From contig JAHFUS010000030.1 of NCBI GenBank assembly GCA_023264975.1, positions 1 to 47,674 on the forward strand: DNA of 47,674 bases, read 5' to 3'. The number at the start of each line of letters is the position of its first letter. Positions within the stretch are counted from its first letter, which is position 1. Position numbers and translations under genes: made by a program. Under the pieces are notes generated by a model that worked only from the letters and a program-made list of their open reading frames with translations, ran no database searches and had not been told where the DNA came from. The DNA is from Actinomycetes bacterium (GTDB taxonomy: Bacteria > Actinomycetota > Acidimicrobiia > Acidimicrobiales > GCA-2861595). Shown in pieces: positions 24,847 to 32,236 of this stretch.

Positions 24847-25608
24847 TCATTCGGATGGCACGCGAGCGAGCGCCACCATCTGCCAACCCCAGGGTGACGA
24901 GTGCAGGTTGGCGCGGAAGAGAGTCCCGAAGACGGCCATGGCCGCCAGGGCCGTCGGCGACGCCGGCAACCCGTCGCCGGCCTTCACGTCGTCGACGAGC
25001 TTCTTGCCTCGCAGGATCACCGCCAGCCGGTAGAGGTTGAAGAACGGGAACCCGGCCCCGGTAACCGAGTCCACCTGGAGCCCGACGCCCGTGAGGAGGT
25101 CCCGAAGGTCCTCCCGCCGGTAATGCCGGCGGTGGCCGATGTGGAGGTCGAAGGCCGATCTCGGACCGCCCGGCACCGTGACCAGAAGTCGGCAGCCGGG
25201 GGCGAGGTAGCGGAGGGCGTTGGCCAGCAGCACGTCCGGTCGCTCGACGTGCTCGAGCACCTCCGAGCACACCGCATCGGTGGCCCAGCCCCGTAGCTCG
25301 GGAGCCGGGGCGCCCGCATCCAGAAGGTCGCATTGGACGAACGAGGCAGCTGGCACCTTGGCGCGTGCGACCTCGATGCCCTCGCGGCTCAACTCGAGGC
25401 CGATGACGTCGGCGTTCGGGTGGCGCAGCTTCACGTCGGCCACGAGGTCGCCCTGGCCGCTGCCGATGTCCAGCACGCGGGCGGGTGCGTCGCCGAGGCC
25501 GAGAAGGCGGAGGACGAGCCGGCGGCGATAGGCCTCAGCTGGGTTGGTCCCCGCCGATTCGGCGTAGGAGTGCCAGTGACGGTCCCAGTCGTCCTGTGGA
25601 ATCGGCAC
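24847..25608 (-). CDS. SAM-dependent methyltransferase
   Basis: A 253-residue class I methyltransferase. The SAM motif VLDIGSGQGDL is at residues 45-55, the acidic ribose-binding residue in VIGLELS follows, and DAVCSEVLEHVERPDVLL is the usual post-motif region of glycan and quinone methyltransferases. It most likely methylates a sugar of the exported glycan. I place the start at GTG 25608, 14 bases after the transaldolase stop; the frame stays open far upstream, but that part overlaps the transaldolase gene and does not look like protein. The ribosome-binding site is weak, so the start is uncertain by several codons. Confidence 0.8.
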   Translation of the reverse strand: MPIPQDDWDRHWHSYAESAGTNPAEAYRRRLVLRLLGLGDAPARVLDIGSGQGDLVADVKLRHPNADVIGLELSREGIEVARAKVPAASFVQCDLLDAGAPAPELRGWATDAVCSEVLEHVERPDVLLANALRYLAPGCRLLVTVPGGPRSAFDLHIGHRRHYRREDLRDLLTGVGLQVDSVTGAGFPFFNLYRLAVILRGKKLVDDVKAGDGLPASPTALAAMAVFGTLFRANLHSSPWGWQMVALARVPSE

Positions 25609-25622
25609 GGGCGACTGATCGC

Positions 25623-26339
25623 TCAGATCGAGTATCCAGCCGCGCAGGCGTCGTTGAAGAACATCCTGACGGTGTCGAGCGAGAACTGTTCGAGGTCGTA
25701 CCCGAGCACCGGGAGCTTCTTGAGCAGGTCGTGGGTGACGGTGATCACGTCGCACCCGATCTGGTCGGCCTGCACGACGTTGAGGATCTCGCGGGGGCTG
25801 GCCCATATAAGTTCGATGTGCGGGTACGGGGCGAGACATTCCAGCGCCCGCTCCATGATCGGTACCGGGTCGCGGCCGGTGTCGGCGATCCGGCCGGCGA
25901 AGACGGAAACGAAGCACGCCGGCCCGCCTGCCAGGCACGGGACCATATCCTCGACCTGGGCGTTGGTCATCATGGCGGTGACGTTGGTCTTGACGCCGAG
26001 GTCGGCCAGGCGCCGCACGAGCGGCCCCGACGTGATCCCCTGGCAGTCCGTGACCGGAATCTTGACGTTGACGTTGTCACCCCATGCCGCGATCTTGAGC
26101 GCCTGACGCTCCATCTCGTCGAAGTTGTCCGAGAAGACCTCGAACGAGATGGGCAGGTCGGGGACCGACAGGAGGATGTCGCGGGCGAACGCCTCGTAGT
26201 CCCGCAGGCCGGCAGCGTTCATGAGGGTGGGATTGGTCGTGAAGCCCGTGATGAATGGGGAGGCGGCCAGCGCGACGATGCCCGCCCGGTCGGCCCCGTC
26301 GGCGAAGATCTTTACCCGGAGGTCCTCGAGCCGGGTCAC
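25623..26339 (-). CDS. Transaldolase / fructose-6-phosphate-aldolase-family enzyme
   Basis: A 238-residue class I aldolase-type TIM barrel of the small transaldolase group (TalC/FSA size). Conserved blocks: KIFADGAD with Asp14, TGFTTNPTLM at about 31-40, and NVNVKIPVT, where Lys93 would form the Schiff base. Transaldolase makes sedoheptulose 7-phosphate from fructose 6-phosphate and erythrose 4-phosphate. Sedoheptulose 7-phosphate is the substrate of the GmhA-like isomerase encoded two genes upstream, so a role in feeding heptose synthesis is attractive but unproven. GTG at 26339 overlaps the gmhB-like stop by four bases (GTGA). Confidence 0.8.
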   Translation of the reverse strand: MTRLEDLRVKIFADGADRAGIVALAASPFITGFTTNPTLMNAAGLRDYEAFARDILLSVPDLPISFEVFSDNFDEMERQALKIAAWGDNVNVKIPVTDCQGITSGPLVRRLADLGVKTNVTAMMTNAQVEDMVPCLAGGPACFVSVFAGRIADTGRDPVPIMERALECLAPYPHIELIWASPREILNVVQADQIGCDVITVTHDLLKKLPVLGYDLEQFSLDTVRMFFNDACAAGYSI

Positions 26340-26884
26340 GTGGCCGCCCCGGCCCGGCAATGGGCGAGGATCCACGGGACAGCGTCGGCCAGGTTGGCGA
26401 CGGTGAGATCCTGCTCGTCAGGGCGGCGCTCGTCGTAGCCGTTGTCCACCCATATCGTGGCGCAGCCGGCCTCGTGCCCAGCCCGCACGTCGCTCCATCG
26501 GTCGCCGACCATGACGCTCTCGTTCAGCGCGATCGACCACCGCTGGGCCGCTTCCACCAAGAGGCCGGGGGCCGGCTTGCGACAGCCGCACGCGTCGGCA
26601 TCGTCGTGGAAGCAGACGACGAGCTCATCGACCGGAACCCTAGCGCAGAGGGCGTCGTTGATGGCCTCTATGGACGAGCGGGTGGTGCTTCCCCGGGCGA
26701 CGTCGGGCTGGTTGGTGACCACTATCACCGCCAAGCCGGCGCGGCGGAACTGGGCGCACGCGTCCACCACGCCGGGAAGGATCTCCAGCTCGCCGACACT
26801 GGCCGGCGGGAACGGGTGCCCGTCGACCACGGCGGCCCTGTTGACGACCCCGTCCCTGTCGAGGAACACGCCCGGGCGGGCCAC
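26336..26884 (-). CDS. gmhB: D-glycero-D-manno-heptose 1,7-bisphosphate 7-phosphatase (GmhB-like)
   Basis: A 182-residue HAD-family phosphatase. GVFLDRDGVVN holds nucleophile D9 and acid D11; VVTNQPDVARG gives motif II with T57; the zinc loop C91-x-H93 and C99-x-C101 (CFHDDADACGCRKPAPGLL) is the mark of GmhB and histidinol phosphatase; VGDRWSDVRAG is motif III/IV. In the GDP-heptose route it removes the C7 phosphate after the kinase step. The length agrees with GmhB. GTG start at 26884, 5 bases after the epimerase stop. The presence of kinase, isomerase and guanylyltransferase genes in the same run makes the heptose role much more likely than histidine synthesis. Confidence 0.88.
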   Translation of the reverse strand: MARPGVFLDRDGVVNRAAVVDGHPFPPASVGELEILPGVVDACAQFRRAGLAVIVVTNQPDVARGSTTRSSIEAINDALCARVPVDELVVCFHDDADACGCRKPAPGLLVEAAQRWSIALNESVMVGDRWSDVRAGHEAGCATIWVDNGYDERRPDEQDLTVANLADAVPWILAHCRAGAAT

Positions 26885-26889
26885 GACGG

Positions 26890-27879
26890 CTACAGCAGTC
26901 CCAGACGGGCGTCGCCCACCATGCTCAGCATCGCCGCCCGCATCGCCTCCCGGGAGGTGTGCTTGCAAACCCACCCCAGAGACCGAATCCTTTCGGTGGC
27001 GATGCGCACGATGGGCACGTCGCCCTTCCATCCGCGGTCGCCTCCGGTGAACCGGTAGACGACCGATGCGGGATCCAGGCCGACGCATTCCACCGCCAAG
27101 TCGGCGATCTCCTTCACAGTGACGTAGTCGCCGGTGGCCACGTTGAAGGGCTGGAAGATGCGGCCCTCCCATTCGTTGGCGAGAAGCACGGCGCTCACCA
27201 CGTCGCTGACGTGGACGTACGACTTGCTCTGGCTGCCATCGCCGAGGATCGGAAGGGTGCTGGGGTTGTCGAGCAGGCGGCGCACGAAATCGAAGCCCAC
27301 GCCGTGCGTCTGGCGGGGGCCGACCACATTCCCGAACCGGAATACCCGCCCCGACAGGCCGAACATGTGGGCATATGCGGCGATCATGGCCTCGCCCGCG
27401 AGCTTGCTGGCCCCATAGGTGGAGACCGCCTCGAGGGGCCCCCGGTCCTCGTGCGCCTCGACCTCCCCGAGGTCGCCGTACACGCCGCTACCCGAGGCGT
27501 ACAGGATCCGCTCGGTACCGGTGTGTCGCATCGCCTCGACAACGTGGTGGGTCAGCAGCGTGCCCTCGTCGAAGTCGACGGCGGGCTCGGTGGCGGCCCG
27601 TGCGATGTCGGGATTCGACGCCAGGTGGATGACGACCTGGTGGCCGGCCATCGCGGCGGTCAGCTCTTTGAGATCGTGTACGTCCGCCCTCACAACTGAC
27701 AGCCGCGGGTCGGCGGCGTGTTGATCGAAATGCCAATCCCGGCCGGACGAGAAGTTGTCGAACAGCGTAACGCGGTCGACGCCGTCGCTAGCGAGGAGCC
27801 GGTCCGTGAAATGGCTGCCGATGAAGCCGGCGCCACCAACCAGGAAGTAGCGGCTGGCGTTCAGCGGACCGACTCCCAT
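26890..27879 (-). CDS. NAD-dependent sugar epimerase/dehydratase (extended SDR)
   Basis: A 329-residue enzyme with GGAGFIGSHFTDRLL (NAD motif), YASGSGVYGD (active-site Ser) and YGASKLAGEAMIAAYA (Tyr-x3-Lys). FGNVVGPRQTHGVGFDFV and LPILGDGSQSKSYVHVSDVV are typical of UDP-glucose 4-epimerase-like proteins. Within a GDP-heptose operon it might act on GDP-heptose as an epimerase or dehydratase, giving a modified heptose, or on a UDP-sugar; sequence alone does not decide. ATG 27879 overlaps the end of the SIS-isomerase gene by 19 bases. The frame is open upstream of this start but reads as the shadow of the SIS gene. Confidence 0.85.
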   Translation of the reverse strand: MGVGPLNASRYFLVGGAGFIGSHFTDRLLASDGVDRVTLFDNFSSGRDWHFDQHAADPRLSVVRADVHDLKELTAAMAGHQVVIHLASNPDIARAATEPAVDFDEGTLLTHHVVEAMRHTGTERILYASGSGVYGDLGEVEAHEDRGPLEAVSTYGASKLAGEAMIAAYAHMFGLSGRVFRFGNVVGPRQTHGVGFDFVRRLLDNPSTLPILGDGSQSKSYVHVSDVVSAVLLANEWEGRIFQPFNVATGDYVTVKEIADLAVECVGLDPASVVYRFTGGDRGWKGDVPIVRIATERIRSLGWVCKHTSREAMRAAMLSMVGDARLGLL

Positions 27880-28460
27880 TTGGTGGACTGCAGCTGGAGA
27901 GCGGGGTGGCTCACGAGGAGGTGCCACACCACTGCACACAGACCCTCGGTGTGCGGGGTGATCCGGTCGGAGTGCAGGGGCGGGATGACCACGCACGCGT
28001 TGGCCGTCCGGGCCGTGAAGCCGCCGTCCCGGCCCACGACCCCGAAGACGCGGGCGCCGACCTCGACGGCGAGCTCGACCGCCCGCACCAAATTCACGGA
28101 GACGTTCTTCTCCCGGTCCCCGCCGCCCACCGAGAACACCAGCACAGCATCATCGGGACCCAGCCGGGAGCCCTTCAACCACTCCGAGAAGCTCGTGTCC
28201 CAGCCTTCGTCGTTGACCCGCGCCGTGAGCTCCGAGACGTTGTCGGTCGGGGCGTAGGCCTCGAACTGGCAGATCTTCCGGAAGTCGTTGACGGCATGGC
28301 CGGCATGGCCGGCGGAGCCTCCTACACCGAGGATGAACAGCCGTCCGCCCGCGTCGCGGATGGCCGCAAGCCCTTCTGCGAGCCGCTCGATCTCGTCGTG
28401 GTCGAGCCTCTCCACGATTGAGACGGTCTCGTCGAGGAACGTGCGGGTGAAGGTATGCAT
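27861..28460 (-). CDS. SIS-domain sugar isomerase, GmhA-like
   Basis: A 199-residue protein with one SIS domain. LFILGVGGSAGHAGHAVNDF (41-60) is the phosphosugar-binding loop and matches sedoheptulose-7-phosphate isomerases, which have SAGHAxHxxxD; VFSVGGGDREKNVSVNLVRA is the second phosphate-binding segment. GmhA converts sedoheptulose 7-phosphate to D-glycero-D-manno-heptose 7-phosphate, the first committed step of heptose synthesis. SGGGxxxNV-type residues are conserved, though this is a diverged member, so I leave the gene symbol open. ATG 28460 has GAGG a few bases upstream and lies 11 bases after the methyltransferase stop. Confidence 0.85.
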   Translation of the reverse strand: MHTFTRTFLDETVSIVERLDHDEIERLAEGLAAIRDAGGRLFILGVGGSAGHAGHAVNDFRKICQFEAYAPTDNVSELTARVNDEGWDTSFSEWLKGSRLGPDDAVLVFSVGGGDREKNVSVNLVRAVELAVEVGARVFGVVGRDGGFTARTANACVVIPPLHSDRITPHTEGLCAVVWHLLVSHPALQLQSTKWESVR

Positions 28461-28471
28461 GGGTTCTCGCC

Positions 28472-29098
28472 TCACTCGGCTCGGCAGACGGCGAAGGTGT
28501 TCAGGCCGAGCTTGTGCCTGAAGCACCGGATGTTGTGGGGCACGAATCCGGCCCGCACGAGCAGGGGCCACAGGTCCGAAGGGTCGAAGTACGTCTTGTG
28601 GTCGTCCATCTCCTCGACCGGGCTGAGCCCGAGCCGGAAGGCGGAGAACTCGAGGGCCCGCTTACCCAGCCACGACGGGACGTTGACCAGGCACACGCCG
28701 CCCTGCGCCACGATGCGGCGGCATTCTGCCAGCAGTACCGCCGGCTCCCAGAGGTGCTCGAGGACCGACAGGCAGGTCACGACGTCAAGGGAGCTGTCGG
28801 CGACGGCATCGAGTGCGGCGGGGAGGGCTCCTTCGATGGCGGTGACGTTGGGGTGGTTCTTCAGGTCTTCGGACAAGGCCACATCCACGAGGACCGCATG
28901 GCCGATCGTGTCGAGCTCCCCGCGGAGCCAGGAGGCGTGGAACCCACAGCCGAAGTCGCCGACGCGTAGCCCGTCGAGGCGGGGGACGGCGCGCCGGATC
29001 GACCGGCCAGACAGCCACACGCCGACCTTGTCGACGACGGATGGCTCGTCTTCCTGGCCGAATGCCCGCTCCCGGGTCGGCGGTTCAGCGGCTGCCAT
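28472..29098 (-). CDS. SAM-dependent methyltransferase
   Basis: A 208-residue class I methyltransferase with the SAM motif VGDFGCGFHASWL at residues 46-58 and DVVTCLSVLEHLWEPAVLLAE as the central block. It belongs to the broad group often found in glycan clusters. The ATG at 29098 lies inside the end of the membrane GT2 gene (14-base overlap), so translation is coupled. The C-terminal half (HKTYFDPSDLWPLLVRAGFV) resembles methyltransferases that act on lipid- or sugar-linked substrates. Substrate not known. Confidence 0.82.
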   Translation of the reverse strand: MAAAEPPTRERAFGQEDEPSVVDKVGVWLSGRSIRRAVPRLDGLRVGDFGCGFHASWLRGELDTIGHAVLVDVALSEDLKNHPNVTAIEGALPAALDAVADSSLDVVTCLSVLEHLWEPAVLLAECRRIVAQGGVCLVNVPSWLGKRALEFSAFRLGLSPVEEMDDHKTYFDPSDLWPLLVRAGFVPHNIRCFRHKLGLNTFAVCRAE

Positions 29099-30332
29099 GT
29101 CGGTGCCCGTGGAGCGCGGCTGCGTGCAGCACGAGGGTGAAGGTGAAGGTGGTGAAGCTGGCGATGGTGAGGAGCAGGCCGGTGACGGCGAGGTGATTCC
29201 GCACCCCGATGTCGGTCGGGAGGGTGAGCCCGGACTGCACGTACGTGAGGACGAGGGGCGCGATGAGGCCGAGGCCGACGAGGAAGGTGATGGCGCTGGC
29301 GATGACCGTGCGCGTATACGAGAAGAAGCCCAGCCAACGCTCCCTGGCCCGGCCTGAATAGTCGTAGAACAGCTGGGCCAGGCAGCCGAAGAAGAAGCTC
29401 TGCAGGCCGAGGATCGACAGCGCCAGGCCGACCAGCATGCTGAACAGCGAGAACGTCACCGGACCGACGGTGACCGGACCGAGGCTGAGCGGCACGGTCA
29501 GGAGCAGCCCGACGGCGAGGAGGGCCAGGCCCGGCTTGAAGGCGAAGAAGTCCGCGCCGTAGACGAACATGGCGCGCAGGTTGATCCACGCCGCCTGGAA
29601 CGGCGAGAACCATCCCGCCCGTTTGTGATGGCTGAGGCGTCCGTCCCGGTCCTTCAGGAAGCTCACCGGCACCTCGGCCGTGCGAAGGCCCATGTGCACC
29701 GACTTCAGCACCATCTCCGATGCGTACTCCCACGACTGGGAGCGGATCTCCATGCGCTCGAGCCCGTCTCGCGTGATGCCGCGCATGCCGCAATGGATGT
29801 CGGAGAACCGGCACGAGTACAGCCGGTTGAGGATCCAGGTGGTGAGGGGTGTGCCGAAGTAGCGGTGCAGCGCCGGCATCGAGCCCGGCTCGATCGACCC
29901 GCGAAAGCGCGAGCCCATCACGAACTCGAACCCTTCACGAAACATGTCGACGAACGGACGCAGCTGGCGGAAATCGTAGGTGCAGTCGCAGTCGCCCATC
30001 ACCACGTACTTGCCGCGGATGTAGGGGAGGGCGTCGATGTAGGCGCGTCCCAACCCCCGCCTCGGGGTGGTCAGGACGCGCGCACCCCGCGCAAGTGCTA
30101 TCTCGGCGGTACGGTCCGTCGAGCTGTCGATGATGAGGATCTCACCGACGATGCCCGCCTCGGCAAGTCCTCGCTTGCACCAGTCGAGGAAGTCACCGAT
30201 CGTGATCTCCTCGTTCAGCGCAGGGATGACGATCGACAGCTCGGGGTCGCTCACGTCGTCGACCGGCAGGCTGAGACGAGTGTCCATGTCGAGGGTGATC
30301 GCCATCGAGTTCTCCGAGGTCGGGGCCGTCAT
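29085..30332 (-). CDS. Membrane-anchored GT2 glycosyltransferase (polyprenyl-phosphate sugar synthase type)
   Basis: A 415-residue protein: cytoplasmic GT-A domain (32-250) with LSIVIPALNEEITIGDFLDW, LIIDSSTDRT and the metal-binding DCD at 114-116, then four membrane spans at about 266-284, 292-312, 341-363 and 380-403. This build is that of DPM/GtrB-like enzymes that move a sugar to polyprenyl phosphate for use outside the membrane. ATG at 30332 has a weak ribosome-binding site (GGCAGGT); an in-frame ATG at 30305 is the alternative. The frame is open up to 30416 but reads as non-protein. The gene overlaps the next by 14 bases. Confidence 0.85.
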   Translation of the reverse strand: MTAPTSENSMAITLDMDTRLSLPVDDVSDPELSIVIPALNEEITIGDFLDWCKRGLAEAGIVGEILIIDSSTDRTAEIALARGARVLTTPRRGLGRAYIDALPYIRGKYVVMGDCDCTYDFRQLRPFVDMFREGFEFVMGSRFRGSIEPGSMPALHRYFGTPLTTWILNRLYSCRFSDIHCGMRGITRDGLERMEIRSQSWEYASEMVLKSVHMGLRTAEVPVSFLKDRDGRLSHHKRAGWFSPFQAAWINLRAMFVYGADFFAFKPGLALLAVGLLLTVPLSLGPVTVGPVTFSLFSMLVGLALSILGLQSFFFGCLAQLFYDYSGRARERWLGFFSYTRTVIASAITFLVGLGLIAPLVLTYVQSGLTLPTDIGVRNHLAVTGLLLTIASFTTFTFTLVLHAAALHGHRHGSR

Positions 30333-30378
30333 ACCTGCCGGTCGGCGACGCTGGCAAGCCGCCAGGCGCAAAACGGTA

Positions 30379-31098
30379 CTACTGCCGCGGTCCGGACAAA
30401 TGAATCTCGAGGTCACGGAGACCGGAAGGCGAGCCGACCTCGAAGAAGCGCTCCTTCACCTCGTGGCCGCCCAGCAGCCCCTCCACGCTCAATTGATGAA
30501 AGATTTCGGCTAGGTCGGCGGTACGGTCCCGAGGCACGCGCTCGGCCACGACGTCCCTGCGCAGCACGGAGAGGCCGTAGTCCACGAAGTCGAGGCCGCT
30601 TCCCGCAGGATCAGGGTGCGACTTCTGGTAGAGCAGCACCCGCTCGTCCCGGTAGCGGACGTTGCTGTTCTCCCACCGGCCCTCGTTCCGGAACACCGTC
30701 ATGAGGGCAGGGCAACCCGATCGCTCGAAGGCGGAGATCACCGGCGCCAAGTCGACGGGAAGGTACGAGTCGCCGTAGAGCACGATGAAGGTGGGCGGCA
30801 GCGTTCCTTGGTCGAGGGCCAGCCGCAGGGCGCCGGCCGTGCCGCGCAGGTGCGGTCCCTCGTCGGCATAGGTCACCGACAGGCCCCAGTCCCCACCGTC
30901 GCCGACGTAGCTGCGGACGGCCTGACCGAGGTGGCCGATGCACATCGTGACCGATGTCACATGTTGGCCCGCCAGCCACGACAGCTGATGGTGGAGGAAG
31001 GGTCGGCCGCCCACCGGGACCAACGCCTTGGGCAGCGGACCGGTGATCGTCTGCATCCGGGTGCCGAGGCCGCCGGCGAGGATCATGCAGGGAATCAC
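30379..31098 (-). CDS. hddC: Heptose-1-phosphate guanylyltransferase-like nucleotidyltransferase (HddC-like)
   Basis: A 239-residue nucleotidyltransferase with MILAGGLGTRMQTITGPLPK at the N-terminus (nucleotide loop and metal-side Arg/Lys) and LPPTFIVLYGDSYLPVDL as the Asp metal motif. This short class includes HddC, which joins GTP and D-glycero-alpha-D-manno-heptose 1-phosphate to GDP-heptose, and also glucose- and mannose-1-phosphate enzymes. The neighbouring hddA-like kinase makes HddC the best reading. GTG at 31098 is 40 bases downstream of the kinase stop; an ATG at 31086 is in frame. The gene product would be cytoplasmic. Confidence 0.8.
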   Translation of the reverse strand: MIPCMILAGGLGTRMQTITGPLPKALVPVGGRPFLHHQLSWLAGQHVTSVTMCIGHLGQAVRSYVGDGGDWGLSVTYADEGPHLRGTAGALRLALDQGTLPPTFIVLYGDSYLPVDLAPVISAFERSGCPALMTVFRNEGRWENSNVRYRDERVLLYQKSHPDPAGSGLDFVDYGLSVLRRDVVAERVPRDRTADLAEIFHQLSVEGLLGGHEVKERFFEVGSPSGLRDLEIHLSGPRQ

Positions 31099-31138
31099 GG
31101 CCGGGACGCCTGCGGAGACCAGCGCAGGGGACTGTCGG

Positions 31139-32122
31139 TCACGCCCCGCGGGCCGTCACCGTCGACCCGTCGTGGTCGAACGCGAATCGGAGTTCCGTGA
31201 GCCCCGCCGAGGTCATGGCGTCGCGGAGACGGGCCCTGTCGGTGGCGTAGAAGAGGAGGAACCCTCCCGCGCCCGCTCCGACCAGCTTGCCGCCGAGGGC
31301 ACCGTTCTCCATCCCCAGGTCGTACCACCGGTTGATCTCGGTCGAGCTGATCCCCTGCGACCGCTCCTTCTTGTGAAGCCAGTGCTCGTGCATGAGGGTG
31401 GCGAAGCGGGCTGTGTCGCCTGCCTCGAGGGCCTCTTTGGTGGCCGCCCCCAGCTTCTTCACCATGTGCAGGCTTTCGAACATGCGCTCGTCCCCGGCTT
31501 CCGAGCGTTGCTGCTGATCGCGAAGCACCTCGGAGGACTGCCGCGAGTAGCCCGTGAAGAACATCACGAGGTGCTCCTCGAGGTCGTGCAGCGTCTCGTT
31601 GGAGATCGCCAGAGGTGACACCTGGACCCGTCCGCTGTGGCCGAACTCGAAGCAGGTGAGGCCACCGAAGGCGGCGATGTACTGGTCCTGCTTGCCCACA
31701 GGCTGCCCGAGCAGGTCGATCTCGATGTGGCAGGCCTCTTCGGCCAGCGCTCCGGCTGTCACATGCTCTCGCTTGAACGCGTACAGGGCTCGCAAGAGCC
31801 CGACGGTGAAGGTGCCAGAGGATCCGAGGCCGGTCCCAGCGGGAATGTCGGCGAGGCTCACCAGCTCCAGGGCAGGACCGACCGGATGAAGGCGCATGGC
31901 CTCACGCACGATGGGGTGGGCGATGTCGTCGATCTCCTGGACCCGTTCCAAGGCCGAGTACTTGATGAAGTAGTCGTCGGTGAACGTGCGGTTGATGCCG
32001 ATGTAGACGTACTTATCTATAGCGGCGGAGATGACCGAGCCGCCATGGCGCCGGTAGTATGAAGGAAGGTCGGTACCCCCGCCACCAAGGGTGATTCGCA
32101 GGGGGGTCCGCGTGATGATCAC
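31139..32122 (-). CDS. hddA: D-glycero-alpha-D-manno-heptose 7-phosphate kinase (HddA-like GHMP kinase)
   Basis: A 327-residue GHMP kinase. MIITRTPLRITLGGGGTDLP at the start and LADIPAGTGLGSSGTFTVGL (91-110; ATP loop PAGTGLGSSG at 94-103) are the family motifs; KLVGAGAGGFLLFY near the C-terminus is the third motif. The first block is that of HddA, which phosphorylates C1 of heptose 7-phosphate; fucose and N-acetylgalactosamine kinases are the less likely options. It is the first gene of the ten-gene run. GTG at 32122 follows GAGG a few bases upstream, and a good -10 element lies in the leader region (32182-32187 on this strand). Confidence 0.88.
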   Translation of the reverse strand: MIITRTPLRITLGGGGTDLPSYYRRHGGSVISAAIDKYVYIGINRTFTDDYFIKYSALERVQEIDDIAHPIVREAMRLHPVGPALELVSLADIPAGTGLGSSGTFTVGLLRALYAFKREHVTAGALAEEACHIEIDLLGQPVGKQDQYIAAFGGLTCFEFGHSGRVQVSPLAISNETLHDLEEHLVMFFTGYSRQSSEVLRDQQQRSEAGDERMFESLHMVKKLGAATKEALEAGDTARFATLMHEHWLHKKERSQGISSTEINRWYDLGMENGALGGKLVGAGAGGFLLFYATDRARLRDAMTSAGLTELRFAFDHDGSTVTARGA

Positions 32123-32236
32123 CGTGCCTCAATCCATCTCTCGCCTCGTGTGAGGCGTTGTCGGGTGCCTTTCGGGGCGTCAGTATAGGCACGCGGCTCC
32201 CCCGGGCCATGCCCGACGGTCGTAAGCTGCCCAGCC
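32123..32236. promoter_or_regulatory. Divergent promoter region of the heptose run and the repeat-protein gene
   Basis: On the minus strand TATACT (complement of 32182-32187) is a strong -10 hexamer, though no good -35 is visible; transcription would begin near 32175 and give a leader of about 53 bases before hddA. That leader contains a 6-bp hairpin, CGCCTC-GTGT-GAGGCG (32142-32157). On the plus strand TATAGG (32184-32189) overlaps the same AT-richer spot and could serve the repeat-protein gene; TTGTCG at 32158-32163 is 20 bases away, too far for a normal -35. Confidence 0.4.
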
